Below, piece after piece: positions 7,867-17,380 of a stretch of DNA of 64,000 nt. Position 1 is the first letter of the stretch; each line of letters begins with the position of its first letter. This DNA comes from Microbacterium sp. Root61 (GTDB lineage: Bacteria > Actinomycetota > Actinomycetes > Actinomycetales > Microbacteriaceae), in the NCBI RefSeq assembly GCF_001427525.1, contig NZ_LMGU01000002.1, positions 273,010 through 337,009 of the forward strand. Direction: 5' to 3'. A program made the position numbers and the translations under genes. The notes beneath the pieces are model-generated. The model saw only the letters and a program-made list of their open reading frames with translations. It was not told the DNA's origin and made no database searches.

Positions 7867-10800
7867 CTACAGCGTGATGGCGGCCTTCATGATCTCGGCG
7901 TGCTCGCGTGCGTGCACCTTGGGCGAGCCGGTGGCCGGGGACGCCGATGCGGTGCGCGACACCAGACGGATCGTGCGGTCCTGCAGGTGCTTGACGACCT
8001 CCAGCGCGATGAACGGCCAGGCGCCTTGGTTCTCGGGCTCGTCCTGCACCCAGACCAGTTCGGCGTTCGGGTACCGTGCGAGCACGGCGTTCAGCTCGTC
8101 GATCGGCGCCGGGTAGAACTGCTCGAGCCGCACGAGGGCGATCTCGGGGTTCGGGTTCTTGTCGAGCTCCGAGCGCAGGTCCCAGTGGATCTTGCCGGCG
8201 TGCAGCAGGACGCGCTTCACCGCCGACGCCTCGATGGTGCGGTCATCGTCCAGCACCGGCTCGAACTTGCCGCCGAGGAAGTCCTCCACGGGGCTCGTCG
8301 CGCCGCGCAGACGCAGCATCGCCTTCGGGGTGAAGACCACGAGCGGACGACGCGGACGCGCGTAGGCCTGACGGCGCAGCAGGTGGAAGTACGACGCGGG
8401 CGTCGACGGACGCGCGATCGTCATGTTGTCCTGTGCGCACATCTGCAGGTAGCGCTCGATGCGGGCCGACGAGTGGTCCGGGCCCTGGCCTTCATAGCCG
8501 TGGGGGAGCAGGAGCACGACGCTGGACTGCTGGCCCCACTTCTGGTCGGCCGCCGAGATGTACTCGTCGATGACCGACTGGGCGCCGTTGGCGAAGTCGC
8601 CGAACTGGCCCTCCCACAGCACGAGCGCGTCCGCCCGCTCCACCGAGTAGCCGTACTCGAAGCCCATCGCGGCGTACTCGCTGAGCAGCGAGTCGTAGAC
8701 CCAGAAACGTCCCTGGTTCTCGCTGAGGTTCGCGAGCGGGATCCACTCCTGGCCGTTCGCACGGTCGTGCAGCACGGCGTGACGCTGCACGAACGTGCCG
8801 CGGCGGCTGTCCTGGCCGGCGAGGCGCACGGCGGTGCCTTCCAGCAGCAGCGATCCGAAGGCCAGCAGCTCGCCGAAGGCCCAGTCCACGTTGCCGTTGC
8901 GGCTCATGTCCAGGCGCTTCTCCAGGAGCTGCTGCAGCTTCGTGTGCACCGTGAAGCCCTCGGGCTTGTTCACGAACGCGTCGCCGATCAGCTGGACGAC
9001 GTCCCCGCTGACGGCGGTCGTCTCGGGCTCACCGGTGACAGGTTCGTCGGTCGCGCCCTCCGGCACGACCGGCGACGCGCCGGTCTCGGCCGCATGCGTC
9101 TCGGCGAACGCGATCTCGAGACGGCCCTGGAAGTCGCGCTTGGCCTGCTCGTACTCGTCCTCGGTGATGTCACCGCGTCCGACGAGGGACTCGGTGTACA
9201 GACGGCGAACCGAGCGCTTCGCCTCGATGAGGTTCGTCATGAGCGGTTGCGTCATCGACGGGTCGTCGCCCTCGTTGTGACCGCGGCGGCGGTAGCAGAC
9301 GAGGTCGATGACGACGTCGCGGTGGAAACGCTCGCGGTACGCGGATGCCAGCTGCGCGACGCGCACCACGGCCTCCGGGTCATCGCCGTTCACGTGGAAG
9401 ATGGGCGCCTGGATGGTCTTGGCGACATCCGTGGCGTACACCGAGGTGCGGGCATCCTGCGGCACCGTCGTGAAGCCGACCTGGTTGTTGACCACGACGT
9501 GGATGGTGCCGCCGGTGCGGTAGCCGCGCAACTGCGACATCTGGAGCGTCTCGACGACGACACCCTGTCCCGCGAACGCCGCGTCGCCGTGCACGAGGAT
9601 CGGGAGCCACGCGAACGTGCCGATGGGCTTGCGGTCCTGCTTGGCGCGGACGATGCCCTCCAGGACGCCGTCGACGGTCTCCAGGTGCGACGGGTTGGCC
9701 GCGAGGAGCACGGGGAGCTCCTCGCCGCGGTCGTCGACGAAGGTGCCCTCGGTGCCGAGGTGGTACTTCACGTCGCCGGAGCCGCTCTTGGAGCCGACCG
9801 CGACGGAACCCTCGAACTCGCGGAACACCTGACCGTAGGTCTTGCCCGCGATGTTGGTGAGGACATTCAGACGTCCACGGTGCGCCATGCCGATGGCGGC
9901 GCCGTCCAGGCCCGCGAGGGCTGCGCCCTGCAGGATCTCATCGAGCAGCGGGATCAGGGACTCGCCGCCCTCGAGGCTGAAGCGCTTCTGCCCGACGTAC
10001 TTGGTCTGCAGGAAGGTCTCGAACGCCTCGCCCTCGTTGAGCTTGCTCAGGATGCGGAGCTGCTCGTCGTGACCGGGCTTCTGGTACTTGACCTCGACGT
10101 TGGCCTGGAACCAGCGACGCTGCTCGGGGTCCTGGATGTGCATGTACTCGATGCCGATGGTGCGGCAGTACGAGTCGCGCAGGACGCCGAGGATGTCGCG
10201 CAGCTTCATCTGGCGCTTGCCGCCGAAGCCGCCCGTGACGAATTCACGGTCGAGATCCCAGAACGTGAGGCCGTGCTCTTCGATCTCGAGGTCGGGGTGT
10301 GTGCGCTGCACGTACTCGAGGGGGTCGATGTCGGCCATCAGGTGTCCGCGGACGCGGAACGAGTTGATGAGCTCCTGCACGCGGGCGGTCTTGTCGACGC
10401 GCTCGGCCAGGTCGACGTTGATGTCGGCGGCCCAGTGGATGGGCGCGTACGGGATGCGCAGCGCCGCGAAGATGCCGTCGTAGAAGCCGCGCTGCCCGAT
10501 GAGCAGCTCGTGCACCTTCTTGAGGAACTCGCCCGAGCCGGCACCCTGGATGACGCGGTGGTCGTAGGTGCTGGTCAGCGTGATGGTCTTGCCGATGGCC
10601 AGCTCGTTCAGCGTCTTCTCGCTGGCGCCCTGGAACTCCGCCGGGTACTCGAGGGCGCCGGCGCCGACGATGCAGCCCTGACCCTTCATCAGACGCGGCA
10701 CGGAGTGGACCGTGCCGATGCCGCCCGGGTTGGTGAGCGAGATCGTGGTGCCCTGGAAGTCGGCGGCCGTGAGCTTGTTGGCACGGGCACGCACGATGAG

Positions 10801-11643
10801 GTCTTCGTAGGACGTGAGGAACTCGCCGAACGTCAGCGTGTCGGCGCGCTTGATGCTGGGGACCAGCAGCGCGCGCGATCCGTCGGGCTTGGGGACGTCG
10901 ATCGCGATGCCGAGGTTGACGTGCGCGGGAGCGACGACGGACGGCTTGCCGTCGACCTCGGCGTAGAACACGTTCTGGCTCGGGAACTCCTTGAGCGCCT
11001 GGATGAGGGCCCAGCCGATCAGGTGCGTGAAGCTGACCTTGCCGCCGCGGGTGCGGGACATGTGGTTGTTGATCACGATCCGGTTGTCGATCATGAGCTT
11101 CGCCGGAACCGTGCGCACGCTGGTCGCGGTCGGGACGGTCAAGGATTCGTCCATGTTCGCGGCCAGGGTCTTGCTCATGCCGCGCAGCGGGGTGACGGCG
11201 TCGGCATCGGCGTCGCCGGTGTCGGCGGCCGCCGGCGGAATCACCTTCGGGGCCTGCGCCGGGATGGGCTGCGGCGCCGCCGGCTTGGCGGTCGTGCGCG
11301 CCACGGGCTGGGCGCCGATGACCGGGATCGGTGCGGTCACCGGGTGGGCATCGGATGCCGCAGGCGGTGTCGTCGCGGCGGCTGTCGGCGGTGCCGACTG
11401 ATCGGCCGGGGCCGTCACCTTCACGGGCTGATATGCCTCGAGAATCGGCCACCAGGCCTTGTCGACGGAGTTCTTGTCTGTCGTGAACTGCTCGTAGAGT
11501 TCATCGACGAGCCATTCATTGGCACCGAACTCTCCTTCGCTCGAAGTCCCGACGCCCGGCACCTGGCTCGACACGCTCGATCGCCTGCTTTCATCAATGA
11601 AGAATTGGGGAGAATACGCGTGTTGCGGATCGACGACGCGCAC
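7867..11643 (-). CDS. kgd: Multifunctional 2-oxoglutarate decarboxylase/dehydrogenase (Kgd)
   Basis: A 1258-residue E1o enzyme with a fused E2o-type acyltransferase domain, the actinobacterial form. EFGANEWLVDELYEQF is the conserved N-terminal helix. A Pro/Ala-rich linker follows, then the succinyltransferase-like domain with YDHRVIQGAGSGEF, and then the ThDP-dependent E1 domain (IGMAHRGRLNVL, RRRGHNEGDDPSMTQP, LLPHGYEGQGPDHSSARIER). It converts 2-oxoglutarate to succinyl-CoA with partner E2/E3, or to succinic semialdehyde. AGCCTA (11652-11657, reverse TAGGCT) is 8 nt before the ATG at 11643, which allows a leaderless start. The more usual family start would be the in-frame GTG at 11574 (SSQVPGVGTSSE). 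Confidence 0.95.
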   Translation of the reverse strand: MRVVDPQHAYSPQFFIDESRRSSVSSQVPGVGTSSEGEFGANEWLVDELYEQFTTDKNSVDKAWWPILEAYQPVKVTAPADQSAPPTAAATTPPAASDAHPVTAPIPVIGAQPVARTTAKPAAPQPIPAQAPKVIPPAAADTGDADADAVTPLRGMSKTLAANMDESLTVPTATSVRTVPAKLMIDNRIVINNHMSRTRGGKVSFTHLIGWALIQALKEFPSQNVFYAEVDGKPSVVAPAHVNLGIAIDVPKPDGSRALLVPSIKRADTLTFGEFLTSYEDLIVRARANKLTAADFQGTTISLTNPGGIGTVHSVPRLMKGQGCIVGAGALEYPAEFQGASEKTLNELAIGKTITLTSTYDHRVIQGAGSGEFLKKVHELLIGQRGFYDGIFAALRIPYAPIHWAADINVDLAERVDKTARVQELINSFRVRGHLMADIDPLEYVQRTHPDLEIEEHGLTFWDLDREFVTGGFGGKRQMKLRDILGVLRDSYCRTIGIEYMHIQDPEQRRWFQANVEVKYQKPGHDEQLRILSKLNEGEAFETFLQTKYVGQKRFSLEGGESLIPLLDEILQGAALAGLDGAAIGMAHRGRLNVLTNIAGKTYGQVFREFEGSVAVGSKSGSGDVKYHLGTEGTFVDDRGEELPVLLAANPSHLETVDGVLEGIVRAKQDRKPIGTFAWLPILVHGDAAFAGQGVVVETLQMSQLRGYRTGGTIHVVVNNQVGFTTVPQDARTSVYATDVAKTIQAPIFHVNGDDPEAVVRVAQLASAYRERFHRDVVIDLVCYRRRGHNEGDDPSMTQPLMTNLIEAKRSVRRLYTESLVGRGDITEDEYEQAKRDFQGRLEIAFAETHAAETGASPVVPEGATDEPVTGEPETTAVSGDVVQLIGDAFVNKPEGFTVHTKLQQLLEKRLDMSRNGNVDWAFGELLAFGSLLLEGTAVRLAGQDSRRGTFVQRHAVLHDRANGQEWIPLANLSENQGRFWVYDSLLSEYAAMGFEYGYSVERADALVLWEGQFGDFANGAQSVIDEYISAADQKWGQQSSVVLLLPHGYEGQGPDHSSARIERYLQMCAQDNMTIARPSTPASYFHLLRRQAYARPRRPLVVFTPKAMLRLRGATSPVEDFLGGKFEPVLDDDRTIEASAVKRVLLHAGKIHWDLRSELDKNPNPEIALVRLEQFYPAPIDELNAVLARYPNAELVWVQDEPENQGAWPFIALEVVKHLQDRTIRLVSRTASASPATGSPKVHAREHAEIMKAAITL

Positions 11644-11730
11644 GACTGTTAAGCCTAACCCAGTTTGACCGGTCCTCCCCGGCGCCGAGGGACCTCACCA
11701 CGGATGATCTCGAATGGTTACCTTTACTAG

Positions 11731-13188
11731 GTGGAGTTCTACGGAAATCAGCCCGATGTCGATCTGACCTACTCGGACGTGTTTCTCGTGCCGCGACGAT
11801 CGTCGGTCACGAGTCGTCTCGACGTCGACCTGTCGCCGGGTGACGGCAGTACGGCGACCATCCCGCTGGTCTCCTCCAACATGAACTCGGTCACGGGCGC
11901 GCGGCTCGCGGCGACCCTCGCCCGGCGCGGCGGCCTCGGTGTGCTGCCGCAGGACATGCCGCTCCAGGAGTTGGACGCCGCCATCCGCTGGGTCAAGGCG
12001 CAGCCCGTGCCGTGGGACACCCCGATCGTCCTTCCCCCGGAGGCGACGGTCGCCGACGCCGCGCGACTGCTGCCCGCGACCGAGGGCCACGGCATCGTGG
12101 TGGCAGACGCGACCGGCGACAAGCTCTCGATCGAGGACGTCCACGGCGTGGTGCCGGCGATGCGCCTGGGCTCCGCCCTGCCCGATGCGCGGCTGGGCGA
12201 CCTCGCCCGTGGGCGCGTGGCGTCCATCGACGCTGACGACGTGCAGGACGCCCGACACGCGTTCGACCTGATCGTCGCCGCCGAGACCGAGATCGTGTGC
12301 GTCCTGCACCACGGTTTCGTGGTCGGCACCCTGTCGCGCCGCAGCGCGTTGCGCACCACCCTCTACCGTCCCGCCGTCGACGCGTCCGGGCGACTCATCG
12401 TCGCCGCCGCGGTCGGCATCAACGGCGACGTCGCCTCGAAGGCCCGCGCGCTGGCGGCCGCGGGCGTGGACGTCCTGGTCATCGACACCGCGCACGGACA
12501 TCAGGAGGGGATGCTGCGCGCCCTGCGCGAGGTATCCGCCCTCGACCTCGGGATCCCGCTCGCCGCCGGCAACATCGTCACCGCGGAGGGCGTGCACGAC
12601 CTCGTCGCCGCGGGCGCCGACATCCTCAAAGTCGGCGTCGGACCGGGCGCCATGTGCACCACCCGCATGATGACCGCGGTCGGGCGGCCGCAGTTCTCCG
12701 CCGTCCTGGAGACGGCCGAGGCCGCCCGGGTGATGGGCGCCCACGTGTGGGCCGACGGCGGAGTGCGCTACCCGCGCGACGTCGCGCTCGCGCTCGCCGC
12801 GGGCGCGGCATCCGTCATGATCGGCTCGTGGTTCGCCGGCACGATCGAAGCGCCCGGTGAGCTGCAGGTCGACGCCAGCGGGCGGGCCTACAAGGAATCG
12901 TGGGGGATGGCCTCGACCAAGGCCGTGCACGAGCGCTTCGGACGCCTCGATCCGTACGCACTGGCGCGCAAGGAGCTGTTCGCCGAGGGGATCTCGTCGT
13001 CGAAGATCTACCTGGACCCGCTGCGTCCCGGCATCGAGGACCTGCTCGACATGATCACCTCGGGCGTGCGCTCGTCGTTCACCTATGCCGGCGCCGCCAC
13101 GGTCGCCGAGTTCCACGAGCGTGCCCGCGTCGGGCTGCAGTCCGCCGCGGGGTACGAAGAGGGCAAGGCGCTGCCCGTCAGCTGGTGA
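11731..13188 (+). CDS. guaB1: GuaB1-family IMP dehydrogenase-related protein (probable GMP reductase)
   Basis: A 485-residue TIM-barrel protein with an inserted CBS pair. DLTYSDVFLVPRRS and PLVSSNMNSVTG open the barrel, PVPWDTPIVLPPEATVADAARLL begins the CBS region, and VLVIDTAHGHQEGML and KVGVGPGAMCTTRMMTAVG carry the nucleotide site with the catalytic Cys. The LQVDASGRAYKESWGMAS flap is the GuaB1 type. The mycobacterial GuaB1 is a GMP reductase (GMP to IMP), whose CBS domains sense purine nucleotides. The GTG start follows directly on an AT-rich segment. It is divergent from kgd across about 87 bp that must hold both promoters. Confidence 0.92.
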   Translation: MEFYGNQPDVDLTYSDVFLVPRRSSVTSRLDVDLSPGDGSTATIPLVSSNMNSVTGARLAATLARRGGLGVLPQDMPLQELDAAIRWVKAQPVPWDTPIVLPPEATVADAARLLPATEGHGIVVADATGDKLSIEDVHGVVPAMRLGSALPDARLGDLARGRVASIDADDVQDARHAFDLIVAAETEIVCVLHHGFVVGTLSRRSALRTTLYRPAVDASGRLIVAAAVGINGDVASKARALAAAGVDVLVIDTAHGHQEGMLRALREVSALDLGIPLAAGNIVTAEGVHDLVAAGADILKVGVGPGAMCTTRMMTAVGRPQFSAVLETAEAARVMGAHVWADGGVRYPRDVALALAAGAASVMIGSWFAGTIEAPGELQVDASGRAYKESWGMASTKAVHERFGRLDPYALARKELFAEGISSSKIYLDPLRPGIEDLLDMITSGVRSSFTYAGAATVAEFHERARVGLQSAAGYEEGKALPVSW

Positions 13189-13212
13189 CCCGGTCCGCCC
13201 TAGGCTGACCGC

Positions 13213-14862
13213 ATGACAGAGGCTCAGCAGTTCGCGGATCGCGTGTTCTTCGGCTCGGTGCTGACGATGGAGGATGCCGCGCCCACGGCGTCGGCCGTCG
13301 CGGTGCGGTCCGGCCGGATCCTGGCGGTCGGCGAACGGGCCGAGATCGAGGCGCTGGTCGGCCCGGACACGAAGGTCGATGAGCTCGGCACGAGCGTGCT
13401 GCTGCCCGGGTTCATCGAGGCGCACGGGCATCCTCTCGCCGAGTCGGTGCTGCTGAGCCCGAGCATCCTCGACATCCGTCCGGTCGTGGTCGCCGATGCG
13501 GCCGACGTGCTCGCACGCCTGGCCGACGCCATCCGCGGCTCGGGGCCGGAGGGGGTGTACGCCAACGGCTGGGACCCGCTGCTGCAGGTCGGGCTGCCGG
13601 AGCCCACCCGCGCCTGGCTCAACGGCCTCGCCGATGACCGGCCGGTCGCGATCCTGCACAACTCCGGTCATACGGCCTACTTCAACGACGCGGCGGCGGC
13701 CGCGTGCGGTCTCACCCGCGACACTCCCGACCCGGTCGGGGCATCGTACGGGCACGACGCGAACGGCGACCTCGACGGCAGCGCCAAGGAAGCCGCAGCG
13801 GTGATGACCGTCTTCGGTCCGGCGATGAGGATCACGCCGGCGGACTCGCTGGAGCAGCTGCGCGCCGAATCCGAACGACTCAACGCCGCCGGGATCACCA
13901 CGGCCGCGGAGATGGGGTTCGCCGAGTCATCGCGCCCCGCGCTCACCGCCGCCGCGGCGGCCGGGGCGCTGACCGTGCGCATCCGCATCTACGAGATGTC
14001 CGACCCGCAGCTGCGCAGCCTCTCGCACCCCGGGCACGGCGACGAGCTGGTGCGCCAGGTGGGCATCAAGCTGTGGGCCGACGGCTCGCCGTGGGTCGGC
14101 AACATCGCCGCATCCTTCCCGTACCTCGACACTCCGGCCACCCGCTCGATCGGACTCGAGCCGCACCACCGCGGACCCGCCAACTACACGACCGCGCAGA
14201 TCGAGGAGATATCCGACGCCTACTTCGCCGACGGCTGGCAGCTGGCCTGCCACGTCCACGGCGACGACGCCGTGGACTCGGTGCTGGATGCCTGGGAGCG
14301 CGTCACGGCGCGGCATCCGCGCGCTGACCACCGGCTGCGGCTCGAGCACGTCGGGGCGATGCGCGCCGACCAGTTCCGGCGTGCGGCATCCCTCGGCGTC
14401 ACCGCGAGCGTGTTCGTGGACCACCTGTACTACTGGGGCGATGTCCTTGTCGACGACCTGTTCGGACCGGAGCACGGTGCGACCTGGGCGCGCGCGGGGT
14501 CGGCGCTGGCCGCCGGCCTGCGGATCTCGTTCCACAACGACGGCCAGGTCACGCCGCCCGAGCCGCTGCGCAACATCGAGATCGCCGTGACGCGCCGCAG
14601 TCGGTCGGGGCGCATCCTCGCCCCGGAGGAGCGCCTCACGGTGGCCCAGGCGCTGCGCGCGCAGACCATCGACAGCGCGTACCAGCTCTTCTCGGACCAC
14701 GAGATCGGGTCGATCGCGCCGGGCAAGCTCGCTGACTTCGTGGTGCTCGCGTCCTCCCCGTTGGATGCGGATGCCGCGGCCGAACCCGCCGGCAGCATCG
14801 CCGGCATCCCGATCCTGGAGACGATCCTCGGCGGGGTGACGGTCTTCCAGGCGCACGCCTGA
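13213..14862 (+). CDS. YtcJ-type metal-dependent amidohydrolase
   Basis: A 549-residue amidohydrolase_3 protein. The N-terminal composite domain is followed by VLLPGFIEAHGHPLAES, the first metal-binding HxH strand. The middle has LACHVHGDDAVDSVLDAWE, and the C-terminus has SFHNDGQVTPPEPLRNIEIAV, matching the YtcJ branch. Such enzymes hydrolyse amide or ester bonds in small molecules; substrates are mostly unknown. TAGGCT (13201-13206) is 6 nt before the ATG, so the mRNA is leaderless. No terminator is visible before the next promoter, only 11 bp beyond its stop. Confidence 0.85.
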   Translation: MTEAQQFADRVFFGSVLTMEDAAPTASAVAVRSGRILAVGERAEIEALVGPDTKVDELGTSVLLPGFIEAHGHPLAESVLLSPSILDIRPVVVADAADVLARLADAIRGSGPEGVYANGWDPLLQVGLPEPTRAWLNGLADDRPVAILHNSGHTAYFNDAAAAACGLTRDTPDPVGASYGHDANGDLDGSAKEAAAVMTVFGPAMRITPADSLEQLRAESERLNAAGITTAAEMGFAESSRPALTAAAAAGALTVRIRIYEMSDPQLRSLSHPGHGDELVRQVGIKLWADGSPWVGNIAASFPYLDTPATRSIGLEPHHRGPANYTTAQIEEISDAYFADGWQLACHVHGDDAVDSVLDAWERVTARHPRADHRLRLEHVGAMRADQFRRAASLGVTASVFVDHLYYWGDVLVDDLFGPEHGATWARAGSALAAGLRISFHNDGQVTPPEPLRNIEIAVTRRSRSGRILAPEERLTVAQALRAQTIDSAYQLFSDHEIGSIAPGKLADFVVLASSPLDADAAAEPAGSIAGIPILETILGGVTVFQAHA

Positions 14863-14872
14863 TCACCTGCCG

Positions 14873-14878
14873 TAGACT
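14873..14878 (+). promoter_or_regulatory. -10 box of the CNNM operon leader
   Basis: TAGACT lies 9 nt upstream of the leader ATG at 14888, matching the leaderless -10 spacing seen across the window. Transcription would therefore begin at or within a few bases of the leader peptide start. Confidence 0.55.
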
Positions 14879-14887
14879 TGTCGCACA

Positions 14888-14959
14888 ATGGACGACCCTC
14901 CTAGTTGCAGACCCTCGCCCCACCGCTCCGCCCCTGCTTCGAAGGGGGGTGATGCTTGA
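14888..14959 (+). CDS. Putative acidic/proline leader peptide coupled to CNNM gene
   Basis: A 23-codon ORF beginning MDDPPSCRPSPHRSAP and ending in TGA at 14957-14959, which overlaps the CNNM ATG at 14959 (TGATG). It has two Asp, five Pro and three Arg codons. A TAGACT box 9 nt upstream implies a leaderless start. An N-terminus of acidic residues plus prolines followed by basic residues resembles the E. coli MgtL leader, whose translation responds to Mg2+. The downstream genes encode a Mg2+-transport family. The peptide is too small to recognise by homology; translation and function are inferred. Confidence 0.5.
   Translation: MDDPPSCRPSPHRSAPASKGGDA
14931..14950 (+). promoter_or_regulatory. 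Hairpin that can hide the CNNM ribosome binding site
   Basis: CCCCT (14931-14935) can pair with AGGGG (14943-14947), which is part of the Shine-Dalgarno run AAGGGGGGTGAT upstream of the ATG at 14959. A second CCCC at 14918-14921 is an alternative partner. Ribosomes finishing the leader ORF would open the structure, so the pair supports translational coupling. The fold was read by eye, not computed. Confidence 0.4.
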
Positions 14960-16293
14960 TGGAATTCGTCATGCTGGGCGTGGGGCTTCTCCTCACCGTG
15001 GGAACGGGACTCTTCGTCGCGAGCGAGTTCGCGCTGGTCAATCTCGACCGCGCAGACCTGGAAGCGCGACGCGACAAGGGCGAGACCCGACTCGCGCTGA
15101 CGATCAGCGCGCTGAAGATTACCTCGACCCACCTCTCCAGCGCGCAGCTGGGCATCACGCTCACCACGCTGCTCACGGGCTATGCCATGGAGCCCGCGCT
15201 CTCGAGCCTGCTGCGCCCAGTGCTGACCGGATGGGGCGTGCCGGAGGCGGCCGTCTCGCCGATCGCCGTGTTCATCGCGATCACCGTCGCGACGGTGCTG
15301 TCGATGATCCTCGGCGAGCTCGTCCCGAAGAACTTCGCACTGGCGCTCCCGCGCCAGACCGCCAAACTGGTCCTGCCCTTCCAAGTGGGCTTCACGGCGG
15401 TCTTCCGCCCCGCGATCACGGTGCTCAACGGCAGCGCCAACGGTGTGCTGCGCATGATCGGCATCGAACCGAAGGAGGAGCTCTCCGGTGCGCGCACCGC
15501 GGAGGAGCTCTCCAGCCTCGTGCGTCGCTCGGCCAGCGCCGGCGTCCTCGAGGAGGACACCGCGTCGCTCCTGAACCGCAGCCTCACGTTCTCCCGCCTC
15601 AGCGCTGCGGACGTCATGACGCCGCGCCCCAGTGTGCACGCGCTCGCGGCCGGCGACAGCGCGGATGACGTCATCCAGCTCGCTCGTCGCACCGGCCACA
15701 GCCGCTTCCCGGTGTATGACGACTCGATGGACGACATCGTCGGCATCGTGCACCTCAAGGCGGCCGTCAGCGTGCCGCGCGACCGTCGCGCCGACGTGCC
15801 CGTCGCCGCGCTCTCCAGCGACCCCCTGCGGGTGCCGGAGGCGGTGCATCTGGACACCCTGATCGCCGAGCTCCGCGCCCGCGGCTACCAGATGGCGATC
15901 GTGGTCGACGAGTACGGCGGCACCGCCGGTGTGGTCACCCTCGAAGACCTCGTCGAAGAGATCGTCGGCGAGGTGCTCGACGAGCACGACCGTCGTCGCG
16001 CCGGGATCGTGCGCTTCGAAGGCTCCGTCACGCTGCCGGGCGACCTTCGTCCCGACGAGGTGCTGGATCGCACCGGCATCCGCGTTCCCGAGGGCGATGT
16101 CTACGACACCGTCGGCGGGTATCTGATGAGCGTGCTCGAGCGCATCCCGGTGGCCGGCGATGTGGTCGAGATCGACGACGGCACCCTCACGGTGCAACGG
16201 ATGGACGGCCGGCGCGTGGATCGGGTGAAGTTCACACCCACGAGCACCCCGATGGATGCCGCGACCACCGAGGCGGGTGAGCGCGATGAGTGA
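14959..16293 (+). CDS. CNNM/CorC-family (hemolysin family) Mg2+-transport protein, full length
   Basis: A 444-residue membrane protein in the order expected for CNNM/CorB proteins. An N-terminal DUF21/CNNM domain has about four hydrophobic segments ([59 protein letters not shown]). A cytosolic CBS pair follows ([36 protein letters not shown]), then a CorC_HlyC domain ([18 protein letters not shown]). Members of this family move Mg2+, several of them as efflux proteins; transport is usually gated by Mg-ATP binding to CBS. The start at 14959 has a strong SD and overlaps the leader stop. The next paralogue overlaps its 3' end by 8 bp. Confidence 0.9.
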   Translation: MEFVMLGVGLLLTVGTGLFVASEFALVNLDRADLEARRDKGETRLALTISALKITSTHLSSAQLGITLTTLLTGYAMEPALSSLLRPVLTGWGVPEAAVSPIAVFIAITVATVLSMILGELVPKNFALALPRQTAKLVLPFQVGFTAVFRPAITVLNGSANGVLRMIGIEPKEELSGARTAEELSSLVRRSASAGVLEEDTASLLNRSLTFSRLSAADVMTPRPSVHALAAGDSADDVIQLARRTGHSRFPVYDDSMDDIVGIVHLKAAVSVPRDRRADVPVAALSSDPLRVPEAVHLDTLIAELRARGYQMAIVVDEYGGTAGVVTLEDLVEEIVGEVLDEHDRRRAGIVRFEGSVTLPGDLRPDEVLDRTGIRVPEGDVYDTVGGYLMSVLERIPVAGDVVEIDDGTLTVQRMDGRRVDRVKFTPTSTPMDAATTEAGERDE

Positions 16294-17341
16294 CTGGGCC
16301 GGAATCGCATGGCTGGTCGTGCTGCTGATCGTCAACGCCTTCTTCGTCGGCGCGGAGTTCGCCGTCATCTCGGCGCGCCGCTCGCAGATCGAGCCGCTCG
16401 CCGAGCGGGGCTCGCGCGCCGCCAAGACCGCGCTGTACGCGATGGAGCACGCGACGCTCATGCTGGCCACCAGCCAGCTGGGCATCACGATCTGCTCGCT
16501 GCTGATCCTGAACGTCTCCGAACCCGCGATCCACCACCTCCTGGCGGGTCCACTGGGACTCACCGGACTCCCCACCGCCGCGGTGGACGCCATCGGCTTC
16601 ATCGTCGCGCTGCTGGTGGTGTCGTACCTGCACGTCGTCTTCGGCGAGATGGTGCCGAAGAACCTCGCGTTCTCGGTGCCCGACCGCGCCGTGCTGATGC
16701 TGGCGACACCGCTGGTGTGGGTCTCGAAGGTTTTCCACCCGGTCATCGTCGCGCTCAACTGGATCGCCAACAGCATCCTGCGGCTGTTCCGGGTCGAGCC
16801 GAAGGACGAGGCGGCCTCCACCTTCACCCTGGATGAGGTGGCCACGATCGTGAATCAGTCGCGCATCGAGGGCGTGCTGGATGACGCGGCCGGAACGGTC
16901 GCGGCGGCGGTCGAGTTCACCGACAAGAAGGCGAAGGACATCGCCGTGCCGCTGGCCGACCTGGTCACGCTTCCCGAGACGGTCACCCCGGACGAGATCG
17001 AGCGCGCAGTCGCGACGCACGGCTTCTCGCGCTACGTGATCGTGGACGGCGAGGGTGTGCCGGTGGGCTACGTGCACCTCAAGGACATCCTCCGCGCGGC
17101 AGAAGGCCCGGGCAGCGCCACCGAGGTGGCCAGGTCCATCCCGGCGAAACGGATCCACCTGATGGTGCCCGTGATGGAGTCCACAGACCTGGAGGACGCC
17201 CTCGCGCTGATGCGCCGGGCCGGGCGCCACCTCGCGCAGGTGCGCGACCAGGACGGCGCCACCACCGCCGTGCTGTTCCTGGAGGACATCATCGAAGAGC
17301 TCGTCGGCGAGGTGCAGGACGCGACACGGCGCCGCCGTTGA
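16286..17341 (+). CDS. CNNM-family (hemolysin family) protein without CorC_HlyC domain
   Basis: A 351-residue paralogue of the preceding protein. It has the DUF21/CNNM membrane domain (VVLLIVNAFFVGAEFAVISARRS; ATLMLATSQLGITICSLL; GEMVPKNLAFSVPDRA) and a CBS pair ending FLEDIIEELVGEV, then stops without the C-terminal CorC_HlyC domain of its neighbour. The start at 16286 overlaps the upstream stop by 8 bp, so the two are translated from one mRNA. Tandem long/short CNNM pairs are common in actinobacteria. A heteromeric transporter is possible but not shown. Confidence 0.88.
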   Translation: MSDWAGIAWLVVLLIVNAFFVGAEFAVISARRSQIEPLAERGSRAAKTALYAMEHATLMLATSQLGITICSLLILNVSEPAIHHLLAGPLGLTGLPTAAVDAIGFIVALLVVSYLHVVFGEMVPKNLAFSVPDRAVLMLATPLVWVSKVFHPVIVALNWIANSILRLFRVEPKDEAASTFTLDEVATIVNQSRIEGVLDDAAGTVAAAVEFTDKKAKDIAVPLADLVTLPETVTPDEIERAVATHGFSRYVIVDGEGVPVGYVHLKDILRAAEGPGSATEVARSIPAKRIHLMVPVMESTDLEDALALMRRAGRHLAQVRDQDGATTAVLFLEDIIEELVGEVQDATRRRR

Positions 17342-17380
17342 GGTTCCGGAAGGCGGTCATCCACTCGCTAGCGTGAGGGG

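Noticed and set aside
7900..11652. A 1250-codon open frame on the forward strand
   Set aside because: Exactly antisense to kgd and rich in Arg/Asp/Val/Leu from complementary GC-rich codons; no recognisable domain.
11695..13755. A 686-codon reverse frame
   Set aside because: Antisense to guaB1 and the amidohydrolase gene with no domain; GC-rich artefact.
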